A stretch of DNA of 64,000 bases from Elysia chlorotica (GCA_003991915.1 RQTK01000771.1:158063-222062), one strand, 5' to 3'; positions 45,295 through 57,520 are shown, counted from the first letter of the stretch. Notes: a model not told the origin generated them from the sequence alone. Numbers and translations: made by a program.

Positions 45295-47100
45295 AATGTT
45301 GTTGCTATTGTTGTTGTAAAATGGTTAAACATGCAAGTTATGCATTTAATTATGATCTTGAAAACAAAATTATCAACAACATAAATGCAATGGCATTATT
45401 GGTATTTACAATTTTTTAAACCATATTTTGAAAAAAAATAAGGCTAATTTTTTTAGAAATCTGTTTATGGCAATGATCATTATGAGTAACATCAGTAAAT
45501 TAGGTCTAGGGGTGTTACATTGGATACCGAATTGGTGATGGTAGTTTTGCTTTGCAACTCATGTTACCAATGTCGTTTGAGCATTAGTATGTGAAGAAAC
45601 GAAAACAGAAAACTTGATGGGTGATAATTGCAAAGTCCATTTTTATGGGGGGCCTATGAGCTTCTTTTTTTATTTATTGTTTTACTTTCAGTTGTATTTG
45701 AGGCTACACTTAGCAAATTTTCCTTCTGCACAATCTACTACTTTAGCAAGCTCAAGAATCTAGTTCTTTTATTTATGTGTCAATACATGTATTAAGCAAT
45801 ACGTTATTAACAATGTTGTTGGTATAGATTTTTAAAGAGGGTGAGGAAATACATAATCTAATATTAGAAGATGTTATTATTTATACAATAAATTATGTGC
45901 CATGCCTCAAACGGGAAAATCTAATACGTGTAGGACCTAATTGTTCTTTTGGTATGTCTCTGCGTTCATACTGGATGGAGTCAATATTCTAGGCTGTACA
46001 ATTATAAAATTCATCAGGTTTAAAAAAGTATTTTCTCTCCAGTGTTTTTACAACCAAAACATGCTCATTTGTATTACTAGTACAGCTATATTAAGTTTCG
46101 AAATAGGTGTAAATGAATTAAAGAAATTGGTAAGCTAAACAGAGAAAACTTCCTTTGGTTAAAAAGAACTCAATGGTCAAGAGAATGAAAAAATATGTGC
46201 AAGAATGTTTCTAAATTTGACTTGAGAAGGAAACTTTTGATAACATTGTTGCAGTGAACTTGTGATCAGCTTAGTCAGCTATAATTATATAACTGGATCT
46301 TATAATGTTTTCAGAAAAATACTAGCCAGCCACATTTCATTATTACTTTTGGAGGAGAGGGGTTTGCAGTTGGCATTTCTTCTCAATAGGCCTAAATAAT
46401 TTACAGTAAAATTTTCATCACCTATAGTCTGGTTCTTATTAGTGGGTTGCTATTATTTTTTGCAGATAAAAAAGAAACTAACAGAACTATCTGCGTCATG
46501 TAACTCATTTTGATAGCTGTGGAGATTGCATGAGTAAATGTTTAGAGTGGCGATTAGATCTAGTTCTCATTGTATATTTACTGAAAGTAACTATGTCAAA
46601 TAAGGAGGGAATAAACTTGTTTCCCCTTTTTTCCCCAAGACACTTAAACTTATCGGACATTAATTGAGGTTTCTTCTGGGTTTTTCTTTTTAAGTTTAAA
46701 AAAATTTTTTTTTTTTATACATCAACCAATCTTGGACATGTGAATAAGTTTAGCAATGCCATATTTTAAAATAAAAATCATTTTGCCTATCCTTGTAGGC
46801 CTACATAATTATATCATTTACGTGTAGGCTACTAGAGAAGAAACAAGCCAACCAAAATTTCCTCTAAATCTGTACGCCCAGACCGGTGTAGACCAATCAC
46901 TGTGGCAGGATTCAGAAATCTCACTAGGGCTTGCAAAAAAAAAAAAGAAAAATGATACAAATTACAGTCTCTTAATAATACGATGTTGCACAACTGTAGC
47001 TGTAGGCCTACCTAATTATTGTATCAATTCCATTTTTAAAGACAGCCTGTCTTCTCTCTCATCCCAAGTACAGTGCGGTAAGGGAGTGAAAGTTAACTAA
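44147..47100. other. Intergenic, with possible decayed coding remnant at 44560-45150
   Basis: Around 45010-45145 the plus strand reads NEQEWLIKINELCKLE, stop, EYLKQQAELL, stop, SVMEEEEILKIK. This is charged and coiled-coil-like, as in the C-terminus of some transposon-encoded Myb-like proteins. Too worn to assign. Confidence 0.3.
45239..45318. repeat. (GTT)n microsatellite
   Basis: About 18 GTT units, then AATGTT and GCTATT interruptions. Confidence 0.94.
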
Positions 47101-47142
47101 GGGGAAACGACCGTCTAAAATGGGAAACCACCGTCTAAAATT
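47101..47142 (+). repeat. Short tandem duplication, about 20 bp
   Basis: GGGAAACGACCGTCTAAAAT is followed directly by GGGAAACCACCGTCTAAAAT. Confidence 0.85.
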
Positions 47143-47191
47143 TGGGCATACGCCTAGTTTAAAAAATTAATGTTTATCATTTTAATTTTTA

Positions 47192-47252
47192 TTCGCCTTT
47201 AATGGCTTCGTCAGTAATGATCTCAATTACTGATGAAGCCATTAAAGGCGAA
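47192..47252. repeat. Hairpin with 27-bp arms
   Basis: Left arm 47192-47218 (TTCGCCTTTAATGGCTTCGT...), loop GATCTCA, right arm 47226-47252. One mismatch in 27. No T-run or gene beside it. Confidence 0.93.
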
Positions 47253-47433
47253 ACGTGTACATGCATTTTTTCTAACTCTAGTTGTGTTTGATTTGTGTGT
47301 CCCCCAGTTGCTAAGCTGTGCGTATTCCTCTCTTTATTATTATATTACTCCTATTACTTGCGCACATGCATCTACTGTTAGGTTCTTAGCAACTGAGTAG
47401 GCCTAGGTGTATTCTTAAGTGCTGTGCTCTTGA

Positions 47434-47480
47434 TTAGTAGTAGTAGCAGTAGTAGCAGCAGTAGTAGTAGTAGTAGTAGC

Positions 47481-47550
<70 letters not shown>

Positions 47551-47552
47551 GC
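47434..47552. repeat. (TAG)n microsatellite with CAG interruptions
   Basis: About 39 TAG/CAG units, then one ATT interruption. Confidence 0.95.
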
Positions 47553-47696
47553 TTAAAAAAGGTTGAGATTTCATAATACAGATCAGGGCGGTGGCGTTCT
47601 GGTGATGGTACTACAAAATATTGATAGACCATGGAGAGTTTAGCAAGTTATAAATGTGTGCATAGAGTGCGTCGACAGGGAAAAATCAAAGAGACA

Positions 47697-47728
47697 CAGA
47701 GAGAGAGAGAGCGAGGAGAGAGAAAAAT

Positions 47729-47814
<86 letters not shown>
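47697..47814. repeat. (AG)n microsatellite
   Basis: AG array of about 110 bases, about 1 kb upstream of TTI2. Confidence 0.95.
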
Positions 47815-47817
<3 letters not shown>

Positions 47818-47875
47818 TATTAATAATCTATGAATTTTTTTTAGTCAAAATGTTGATTTCGTTACCCTCTTTAAA

Positions 47876-48014
47876 CAAAACAAAACACACACACACAAAA
47901 TTCCAAAAATAAAAACAAGCAACATCAACAAAAAAAACGAAAAAAAAAACAAACACAAAAAACAACAACAACAAAAACAACCAATAAAACAAAACAACAA
48001 CAACAACAAAAAGT
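47876..48014. repeat. A-rich tract with (CA)n and (CAA)n
   Basis: A/C-only low-complexity stretch. Confidence 0.88.
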
Positions 48015-48766
48015 GTAAAGATATAAAAGTATGTGTGGTACAGTTTTGAGGTAATTATGACAACAGACAGAGTACCGGTAGATGATACGATTTAACAGTG
48101 TACTTGTGCCATGATTACACGGTATTAGTTACTTTAGTAAGTCTTTATTATCAAATGATATTTTTCTATATGCACTTTTTATACGCCGATTATTTTGAAT
48201 TACCAAATAAACACTTAAGCAAAATGCTCTTATGGCATGGTGGACATATATTTTGCTAGCACATATACATTTAATTTACATGACGGATTAAAGTGTTTCA
48301 AATCTTTTTTTTTTTTTTAGCTCTTCTGGTTGGTTTCAACTATTTATACATTGTCCCTGTAAAATCTTAAAAGGGACAAATATAATTAAAGAAAATACAT
48401 TACAAAATGTGATGAATAACATTTCGTTGAGTGAAACTAATGACGCTACTATTGTTTTTGTATAGGCAAGAGAGCAAAAGTGCTGCTCGCTTCCAAGAAC
48501 TCAGAACTTGGATTAGTCAAGTGCTGCTAGCAGCTTCGCTGATAGACTCTTCATTGTTTGAGGTTTTTAAAGAAGAGAAGTTCGATAACTCACGTTTAAG
48601 CTTACCTTACTCGTACGGTTTTATTTTCAGTTTCAGTTTCCAGTGTCTCCCAGTAAATTCTAGTGCCCAATACACTCACAATTTCACATGAAATGAAAAG
48701 ACGTGCATGGTGCACTGTGCAGCTTGCTTACGTGCCTGAGATTTAGAACATTTTAAGTTTAACAAA

Positions 48767-50335
48767 ATGGCAAACGAAGGGAGTGGTCTAAACCCACTAG
48801 ATCTATGCCACAAAGTTCCAGAAATACTGAAATTAATGGAATCACTAGATCTAGATTTATCCTGCTCTCTCACGATTTCAATCTTACAGAGATGTATGTC
48901 TGCTGTCAAAAGATGCTCACAGGAAGATGTAAATAACCTGTTACAAGATCCAAACATGTTGAGGTTTTCAGCTTCAGTTCAACGAGTTCTCCAAGCAGCA
49001 ACCATTCCACCATTTGACTCGCGTGACTACTTTTCATATTGTGAAGATGACTTCAAAGGTTTTCCAGAATGTACAGAGTTAGTTTTGTCTTTGATTTCTG
49101 AACTTTTGAAATTGTGGAAACTTTATTCATCTGTACCTTTATGTCTGGATGCTGGATTGAATCCCTTTGAGAGCACAATTGAAATGAATTCATTGCATGA
49201 GGGTAGACCTAAAGTAAATGAAGTAGGCCTACCAGATATACCATGGCTGTATTCAAACCAAATGGAACTGTTGATTATTATAGGAGCTCATATGAAATCT
49301 AAGTTATGGTCGTCTGCAAAAACACAAATAATGTGCAGCGTGTTGCTGGAACAGTTACTGGGCAATCATATCAATTCTGTTAGTGAACTTCTCTGTACCA
49401 AAACAACACACTACTCAACTTCAAAATCTAAATCTGTTCAGGAAAAATCCTCATTGTTAGTTCAAATTTTGGATCATTGTAAATTGGCTCTAGGGAAAGA
49501 GCAATGGGAAAGGAACCCGTTTCTTGCAGAAGCATTTTCATGGACTGTGTCTAATGTCAAAAGTCCTAACCTCAGTGACCACATCAACCAAGTAATGGCT
49601 ACATCTCTTAACTTCATAGATGATCATCAGACAATTAACAAAGTAAGGGGTATAGAGATTTTACACCACCTTCTTCAGAACACTTCAGCTGAAGAGATGC
49701 GCTGGTATAATAGAGCTGAAGTAATCTTTGAATCGTTAAAGCATCAATTGTATTCCAAAGAAATAGAAGTGCTGCAAAAGCTCTGGCCATGTTTGTTAAA
49801 CCTTTTACTTGTCCTTGAGCCAGGGAGAAATCATGAATTTGTTCGTCATCACGAAGTCTATGAGACTTTGTTGCGGGAAACAGAAAGTGAAAACCTTTTA
49901 GCCATTCGACGAATTTATATGGTTCAGCTGAAAAACTTTACTACGCAGATTGGTATTGGATGTGTTCGACATTTGAAAACTTTAGTTAGAATTATTGAGC
50001 AGTATTTAGAAGTAGAGGATGGCCCACAGGATCAAGCAAGGTGTGGTGCTCTTGCATTGCTACACACTGTGGTAACAATCGCATGGCCGAGAGTGAACCA
50101 GCATGTGCAGAAAATTGTGCATTCTCTCTGTAAATTTCTTCTGGATATCAACTCAAGCAGTGCCGCAAATGTCCAAATTTCACCAGATGCTAAACAGTAC
50201 ATGAATGACCAAGCAGTGGACACCCTGAGACTTTTGAAACAAATTTGTCCAAATTTACAGCCCTGTCTCCAGGCTTTGGGAGACTCAAAGAGCCTGGTAG
50301 TGCTTGAGCCCATATTATGTAGAGTTCTGCTATGA
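48767..50335 (+). CDS. TTI2: TELO2-interacting protein 2 (TTI2), uninterrupted 522-aa ORF
   Basis: ATG in good context (AAAATGG), with an in-frame TGA upstream at 48737. TTI2 works with TELO2 and TTI1 in the TTT complex, an HSP90 co-chaperone that stabilises newly made PIKK kinases (mTOR, ATM, ATR, DNA-PKcs) in cytoplasm and nucleus. The protein is all-helical and leucine-rich like an alpha-solenoid, with no signal or membrane segment. Family-like stretches are QMELLIIIGAHMKSKLW, FSWTVSNVKSPNLSDHIN, KVRGIEILHHLLQN, FVRHHEVYETLLRETE and DQARCGALALLHTVVTIAWP. Length is close to human TTI2 (about 508 aa), so it looks complete. The CDS has no intron in this window, whereas vertebrate TTI2 is multi-exonic; a retrocopy is possible but the frame is intact and I see no poly-A tail or target-site repeat. 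The family call is from memory of the Tti2 family. Confidence 0.82.
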   Translation: MANEGSGLNPLDLCHKVPEILKLMESLDLDLSCSLTISILQRCMSAVKRCSQEDVNNLLQDPNMLRFSASVQRVLQAATIPPFDSRDYFSYCEDDFKGFPECTELVLSLISELLKLWKLYSSVPLCLDAGLNPFESTIEMNSLHEGRPKVNEVGLPDIPWLYSNQMELLIIIGAHMKSKLWSSAKTQIMCSVLLEQLLGNHINSVSELLCTKTTHYSTSKSKSVQEKSSLLVQILDHCKLALGKEQWERNPFLAEAFSWTVSNVKSPNLSDHINQVMATSLNFIDDHQTINKVRGIEILHHLLQNTSAEEMRWYNRAEVIFESLKHQLYSKEIEVLQKLWPCLLNLLLVLEPGRNHEFVRHHEVYETLLRETESENLLAIRRIYMVQLKNFTTQIGIGCVRHLKTLVRIIEQYLEVEDGPQDQARCGALALLHTVVTIAWPRVNQHVQKIVHSLCKFLLDINSSSAANVQISPDAKQYMNDQAVDTLRLLKQICPNLQPCLQALGDSKSLVVLEPILCRVLL

Positions 50336-50599
50336 GCATGAACAATATTTTGTGGCTTGCTATCTCTCAACTTCATTATGTTGTCTTATATATGTACAGT
50401 AAACCTTTCAAATCTTTCTGTAAATCTATTTTTAGTTTATAATGCAAATTAATTTCAAAAGTGTTGCAAATTACGCATAACTGATTACCTAGCAAGTCAA
50501 ATGCTATCCCTTGCTAAAACAAAGTTGCACAAAGAGCAGTTAAGAGTGAAAAAAAAAAGAAGTGAATGTTGAGAAATTAGAAAACAAGGGAAATTTGAA

Positions 50600-50866
50600 A
50601 TGGAGAGTTTTAGTAAAGGCAAAAAATTGAAATGGGAGGGGCATATTACTAGAATTACTGACAACTTATAGACAAAAAGTCACCAAGTGGCAACCAAGAA
50701 TTGAGACAAAGTCAAAAGGCAGAAAATCAACCAAATGGAGAGACAGCTCTGTCACATAACTATGCAAAATATTGGGCCTCTTTGGGTAAAACAAGCACAG
50801 GATAGACAGAGATGGAGGAAACGGAGGGTTACATCATGCAGTGGATGGCACATCCTTTTATAATAG
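50600..50866 (+). pseudogene. Decayed LINE ORF2 C-terminal fragment
   Basis: In shifting frames it reads KKLKWEGHITRITDN (from 50621), then after a frameshift RQKVTKWQPRIETKSKGRKS and KWRDSSVT, then AQDRQRWRKRR. This order (W-GH-R, KGR-RWRD, DR-RWR) is the usual C-terminal tail of non-LTR retrotransposon polymerases. Stops and frameshifts show it is dead. It starts about 270 bases after the TTI2 stop. Confidence 0.6.
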
Positions 50867-53800
50867 GTAAGTTAGAATTAACTTTTTCAGTAATTTTAAA
50901 ATCTGACTTCAAATATAGCTATTGTAACAGTAGAGTTAAGAACAGCTGATGGAATCATCATTTATTTTTCTTAACTCCCATATAATGCCATGATGTTCAA
51001 ATTATATCAATGGTTTTATTAGGGCACAGGAAAAACTAGTGTCATGAGTGTTAGGCAAGTAAATTCTTTTGATCAATAACAATTTGACGTTTTAAATTAA
51101 ATCCATTTTTTATAACACTTTCTATTTATGGATTTCATGTAAATTGAAAAAAGATTGATTTCTCATAGAATATCAGTACTGCTTTCTTACCTGAATGTTT
51201 TCCCTCATTTATAGAGCTGATCGAGTGTGATCATGATAAATGAGTATTTAAAAAATGAATTAAATTGATATTATTTCTTAATTCAACACAAAGATTATTG
51301 GGCCCAACACAAATGAGTAAACATTTAAAAAGTGAATTTATACAGATAATGCCTCATTATTTCGCTTATACGTTTGAAAAGAATATATATATACCATATT
51401 GTGAAGGAAATACTTCTTAATTTTTTTCTTATAGGAGGGCTGATGGAATCTAAAAAGACATCCTTTCTTGGGTTCTCCTGGCCTTGTTATTGACTGCTGA
51501 GGTCTTCACCTTGCTGCTGAGTCACCCAGAGTCAAAGAGCGACATCATTTGATCGACTTCCACCACAGTACTGTTGGATTTTATTTCTTTTTTTACTTCA
51601 AAACTTTATGTTCTAGGAATGAAAAAGGGGGGAAAAAATGATATTTGCAGGGGTTGAGACATGCGGCCCCAGGTCAGTTTATTGGTCAGATTTGGTTTTA
51701 TCTTAAATTGGCTTGATGACTTCTAATGTTGCTTTCAAATCTTTAAATGTGTCATCGGTTCAAAAACTTCTTAAAGACCATTGAATTTAAAGCAGTGATT
51801 TTATGGATAACATTTTATCTAATTATCAAAATAGTCTAAATCTTGCTTTTTTCATCATTTGCATAACCTGTTATGGTATAACCCACCCCACCTCCTCGAT
51901 TTCATTACTGAATTTGGATAACCTGTTTTCTAAATGGTGCAAAATTCCCTTGTTATTATTTGAATTAGCTGTATTTTTGTTGTTGTGATTTTAGACTAAC
52001 TCTATGTTCACAATAACTCTCCTGCAGATTACTCATCTTTAGGTGATTGCTGAAAGATGGAAAAACGTCCCTGGCCTCTGAGCTCAGTCCACTTTCTAGG
52101 AAACTCTTCCATCACTGGAATTCTCTTACCGGTGATTGAGGGCACCTTGCAAATTATGGAGTCCATGAAGGGCAAGCCATTAACTTCTTCATTGTCTTGC
52201 CATGCTCAGAAAGGTTGGTTACTCTTCTCACCCCTTATAACAGCCCTGATATTCATAACATATACTGAATTTGTGGCTGCAGTTATTACAAAATCTTTTT
52301 AGGTTGTTAGGTTGATCAGAAAATAAAGCTAGGTAGATCACAAAATTTTTCCAATGCCTCTTTATCCGTAGCACAAAGTATTCCTTGGTCATACTTAATC
52401 CAAGTTGGAAAAAGTTAGCCATGGGATGTTCTAATTGTGACTGAAGATGGTTTCTGAAAGATCTGTAGGGTTATTGAGCTGGTTAGTTTTCGTTGTGTTT
52501 TAATTGATCTATACTTCTGTATAATACGTAATGCTCGTTCCAGTATGAGACCATTTTTTGTAGACCAGGGGTGTAATACTTTACACCATATATGAAAAAT
52601 GTTTTAAACTACTACATTTAGATGAATAACTCCATCTATGTACTTGTATATGGCTCATTCCATCACTAAAGTGTACCTTTGGAAATATCAATGAAACTGA
52701 AAGCCAATTACATTTTTAACAAAAGATAGACCATATTAATGTGAATGATCCTAGAAATTCCTACCCTTGACCATTTATAGAACTACATTTGTATATTGCA
52801 ATTCATGTTGGAAAGTAAGACATGATGTCTTTCTAAGGGATGTTTCAAGGACAAACCAAAAAGACTTTAAAAATAGCATTTAAATTAAAACAAGGAATTT
52901 AATCTTAAACCACACATTTAAGTTTCCTGAACATAGTTGTACCATTAGAAAAAATATTTTTTTACTCAGGAATAGACTTTATACATGTAAATGTATATTT
53001 CTTGACAAACGCAAAGTTTGTAAAGATAAAATGTTCATAACACAAATTAAACGAGCCCCAAACAATTGCTAATAGCAAACCATCTCTTGCAAACACCTAA
53101 AGATGTTTATCTTGACAACAAACAAAAAAAGACTTATAAATATTTGTCGTAAGCAATGTTGAAAGTCAACTAGAAAAATGTAAAACCTATTTACACAAAT
53201 AATACTAACCAAATAATTTCCTTCAAACCATAGTTGTTCATTCTGAGCATGGGCTGATCGTATTATATATTTTGAAAAAAATAGCCAAAAATTTTGTAAT
53301 CTGGAAAACTGAAAAAACGACTGCTCCGATCGGCTGGAAACTTTTTAGAAAAGCCTGCTCTGGTCGACTTAGCTTTCTTGTGCATTAGTTCTGTTCTATA
53401 AACATTTTCACCTAAAAATACACACATGTTGTTTTATTGAAATCATTTGAAATGCTTTGTTTTGCCATTAAAGCTTCATTGTGATTGCCTTTTAAAAAAT
53501 GTTAATTGATCAAATGAAAGCAAAAGTAGGGGTATGTCAGTAGGATGATTCATTTGAGTTTACAACTTTGTCTTGCCTACTGAGAAGTTAATTCAGTGAA
53601 AGTGCTCTGAGAGCACAAAATAATAAATCACATTTCATTGGTTTAATTCTTTCAGAATCATACTTCAAGCATACAATCAAAGTATTTTCTTAAATCAATT
53701 CAACTACTACAAAGCATAAATCTATGCTCAGGGCTTTCTATGGTTCAACAGGTAATGTAAGTAAATACTGTATTTTTTCTTCAGGCTCACAAATTTTAAC

Positions 53801-54709
53801 ATGCTCAGTGCATTTTGTCAAAATGCATGTATACTTAATTGTAATATTAAAAGATGAAATTAAGCCTGCTTATAGAAATTCAGTGACCTGTTTATCCAAC
53901 TTACAATATATGGGTCAGTTGTCTTAAGGCTATTAAAAAACATTCAATCAAACGATTACAATTGGTAATTAATGCCAAAACGAGGAGACAAAGTTGAAGT
54001 TTACAATGGCGTCCTATAAGTAACGTTTTTACAGTATAAAAGAGTTCATTTATATCTTTGTGAAACGTTAGTAATTCTTAAGGTTTGTTACCTATTCTGG
54101 AGAAGCATACTTTTCAGTTCTAGTATACCTCAAATTCAGTTATCCTTGTAGCTTTGCCTATGCCACAATCCCCAATAGTTGAAAAGCCAAAAGGTCTTCT
54201 ATTGTCTTGTTTTGAAAGTTAATTTCCTGGAATTAGTTCATGAGGATGGCATTAGCTGCCACAGATGCCGTATTTAAAATGCTAAGGATTATTGACCATG
54301 TCTTGGTATTGTTTTGTTTGAAATTTAGAATCTAGAATCAACCACTTCATGGACTGATTTACCACCTCTCTGTGTGACCATACTTCATCGTTTGTGCATA
54401 TATGACAGAGGCACTACGAACATTTTTGCTGAGGTTTCCTACATTATCTTTCTGTTTAGAAAACTTTCATTTCACTATCTTAGTCCTTTGCACATCCTTG
54501 ATATCATGTGGTATGAAGGCTTCTTTTCTCCTTGGCTGTGTAATATTTAATAATAACTGTCAATGGTCATGTTGAAGTACAGAGCTCAATATTGCTATTT
54601 AAAAAATTTCTTTTATTGTTTACTAATATGCATCTTTCTCTCTTTTTCAACCAGATACATTTATCCAATGCATCTGTTTTGTTGTGTTCTTGCGCACTGG
54701 AGCTTGGAG
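50867..54709. other. No gene recognised
   Basis: AT-rich. The 81-codon ORF at 52057 (MEKRPWPLSSVHFLGN...) has a hydrophobic end but no recognisable family and no splice partners I could fix. Confidence 0.5.
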
Positions 54710-54864
54710 TTGATTAATGGAAGCGATGACCTTGACGCTGGTTGACAGTAATGGTGACTTTGGAGTTGATTGCCAGGTGTGGTGACTTTGGAATTGATTG
54801 TCAGGAGTTGTGACCTTAGAGTTTGTTGACAGGAGTGGTGACATTGGAGATAGGTGACGGGAGT
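54710..54864 (+). repeat. 28-bp minisatellite, about 5 units
   Basis: GGTGACTTTGGAGTTGATTG starts at 54753; diverged copies start at 54781, 54809 and 54837, exactly 28 bases apart, with an older copy upstream. A 65-aa minus-strand ORF over it is a by-product. Confidence 0.9.
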
Positions 54865-55559
54865 GGATCCTTGGTGCTGAAAAGCTCCTCAGTAATACTA
54901 ATCATCCTGTTGAGACCCTGTTCAGCATGTGCCACCTTTACATAATTCATTTTTATTGGCACATGTGCTAAGTAAATGTATTCTGCATCATTGTTTTTGT
55001 TTTATTTTTATTATTGCAGTACGGCCCAAATACAAAAAACTCATATTAAAAAAATACACAAATCGAACAAATAAAAGTCTCCATTTTTTCTTCTTCATCG
55101 TCTTGAGTGAACTATCTTTGATCCAACAAAATAATATCATGCCCAGCCCATATCCATTGAACCAAAAGTATGGGAAAGCTTTTTAAGTTGCCTACCAGAC
55201 TCTCAAATTTTAGTCCAAAAGACCACCAAAGATCTGTTGGATCGTCGTATGCACAGTAAAAGGTTCTACAGTGGAAGCTGCCCATGGCGACCGCCGAAGA
55301 ACATAGACAATAAGGCAGGATGACTAAAATGAATAGGTGGATAAAATAAATGTCTCTTGGCATGCTTCATTATTTCTGTTGTGCTGCCTGCAACAAGCTT
55401 ATAAAAACATTGGTTTGGGTTTACAAGGATGACAACTTGATGAGCTGTCGTAAATCTCTTCAAGTTGTACGGCAAATTTCAGCCGTTGGAAATTTTTTTG
55501 TTGAGATCCAGATCAGAAGATCCATGTTTCAAATCCCACTATCAGCAGATTCATTTGTC

Positions 55560-55880
55560 AGATATCGTCCACAGTCGTCGGCAGGACAGGTTGGACTACT
55601 TTTGATTTCTAAACGTTGCTCTATGTCAACTTCCAAAACGTTATCATCATTACACATGCATTTCTGTCTTCATGTTGATTACAATACAGACTCCTGAGGA
55701 ACTCCTGTTTTTATTGTTGAGACTATAGATCCAATTAGAACTCTCAGTGTAGGTAACATCTAGACAAAACAATTTTTTCATTTAACAGTTTTTGAAGTAT
55801 GACATTATCAAATGTATCAAATGATGCTGAAAGATCTAACAGAACAAGCACTGACACCTTGCCTTCATCAGCAGAAGATA
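55560..55880 (-). pseudogene. Decayed non-LTR reverse transcriptase fragment
   Basis: On minus, one frame reads EGKVSVLVLLDLSASFDTFD (RT motif A, about 55805-55860). After stops it reads TGVPQESVL (motif B, about 55683-55710), then PADDCG (motif C, normally YADD, about 55570-55587). Order and spacing fit a LINE polymerase; stop codons and the changed YADD show it is inactive. Confidence 0.65.
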
Positions 55881-57009
55881 TTAAAAATTTGAAATTACCT
55901 TTAGTGAAGCCGCTTCAACATAATGTCGATATATGTATAAAGAAATTATAAATTTATGTCTTCTTGAGTTCATCTGTCACAGGCTTGAAAGATCGAGGAG
56001 CCTCTCTCTGCTGTAGGTATAGGCTGCTTCGTTCTTCGACTGTTGTTACATCTTCCACTCCTCAACCTACAACCTTTCCCCTGCTTTTTTTTTTTTTACC
56101 CATGCACACACACACACACATGTATCTGAAGTTTTCATCATAGAGGCTTCATCTCTTTAATCTCCTATCCTGTTTGGCGATCTGCAGATTTTTTAAATTT
56201 GCGGTCCAATTTTAACATGAACTTTATTACCTTATTGACAACTCTGGCTTGTTGGATCGGAGGATGGGTATGAGAATGAGATTAATTCGTCATAATTCAT
56301 ATCAAAGATAGTCCACTTTAAAGAAAAAGAAGAAAAATATATGGGATTTTCATCTGTTCTTTGAATGTAGGTGTTCTTCGAGTCCAATTTTGTTGAATTC
56401 TAGTTGTACTATATTGCTTAATATAGAGTTGTCTTCCTTTGCCTATACAATGTGGTATTTTTATTCTTATTAAATAACTAAATCCCTACCTGCCTTAAAC
56501 ATAAATGTTTGTTGCTTTGATTTTTCTATTATTGTAAAGTAATGTTTTTACTTTATTTTATAAGTAGCGGAAAAACAATCAATCTTACTTTTGTAATTTT
56601 GGGAAAATGTTATTTTTTTCTCTTTTGCAACCCTTTAAATTTGACTTTTTTTTTGTAAATGTTGAGCGCTGAATTGAAATACACAATAAAGGTTTGTTGA
56701 TAAAGTAGTCTATGAATTTTATGTCATTTATTTGTAATCTTTTGTATCATGGCTAAATAAGAAAAAAACCCTAAAAAAAAAACAAAATACAGTGTGCTTT
56801 CATATATCAAATACATCAATGAAACAACATACACATTTATTTATTTTTTTAACTGGTTAACCTTCTATTTTGTACATTTTTTTGCCAACTTTTTACAGTA
56901 CATCTGTTTAGCTTTTAAATAATTCCATTTATAATACAAAGTGCATCCTTGATGCAAAGATCATAAGTACGGACCAAATTAATTACTGGCATTAGGATTT
57001 ACTCATGCA

Positions 57010-57221
57010 GTGACAAATATCAACGGATAAGTGTCAGTTTTCTTAAGCCATCAATTATGTCAGGTTCATCTACCTCTCTAAAAAAATAATAACAACCAAA
57101 AACATTTTTCTCCTGATATCAGTATATTATATATTTTATTTTGTTTTTCTTAGAGAGGTAGGTGAAACTGACATAATTAATGGCGTAAGAAAACTGACAC
57201 TTTTCAGTTGATATTTGTTGC
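57010..57221. mobile_element. Foldback element with arms of about 78 bp
   Basis: The left arm (57010-57087: GACAAATATCAACGGATAAG ... CATCTACCTCTCTAAAAAA) pairs imperfectly with the right arm (about 57144-57221: TTTTTCTTAGAGAGGTAGGT ... CAGTTGATATTTGTTG). The AT-rich centre is about 55 bases. No ORF. It looks like a foldback or MITE-type insertion; ends and target-site repeat are not clear. Confidence 0.75.
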
Positions 57222-57308
57222 TCCATTTATATATAAAGTTTACTCACATAGAACAAAAAAGCTAGACAGTAAAATGTGTTCTTTCTAAACCTGCCATTGG
57301 GACCAAAT

Positions 57309-57384
57309 CACACACACACATACACATGCATACACACACACACACATCCATACATACATACATACATACATACATACATACATG
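57309..57384. repeat. (CA)n and (CATA)n microsatellite
   Basis: CA tracts to about 57346, CATA units to 57384. Confidence 0.94.
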
Positions 57385-57448
57385 CACTACCATTTCCTCT
57401 GTCCCTTTTCTCAATATTACATGTATCAGTAATAAGAAAGATGGAAAT

Positions 57449-57449
<1 letters not shown>

Positions 57450-57481
<32 letters not shown>

Positions 57482-57520
57482 TTACATGTAATAATAATAA
57501 TAATATTAATAAAAATAATA
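57450..57520. repeat. (AAT)n microsatellite, interrupted
   Basis: Two AAT blocks separated by ATTACATGT. Confidence 0.93.

Noticed and set aside
52057-52302. 81-aa ORF with a hydrophobic C-terminus
   Set aside because: No family match I can name, AT-rich, no conserved splice context. Kept only as a note.
54647-54844. 65-aa minus ORF with repeated SKVTTP-like words
   Set aside because: Explained by the 28-bp minisatellite.
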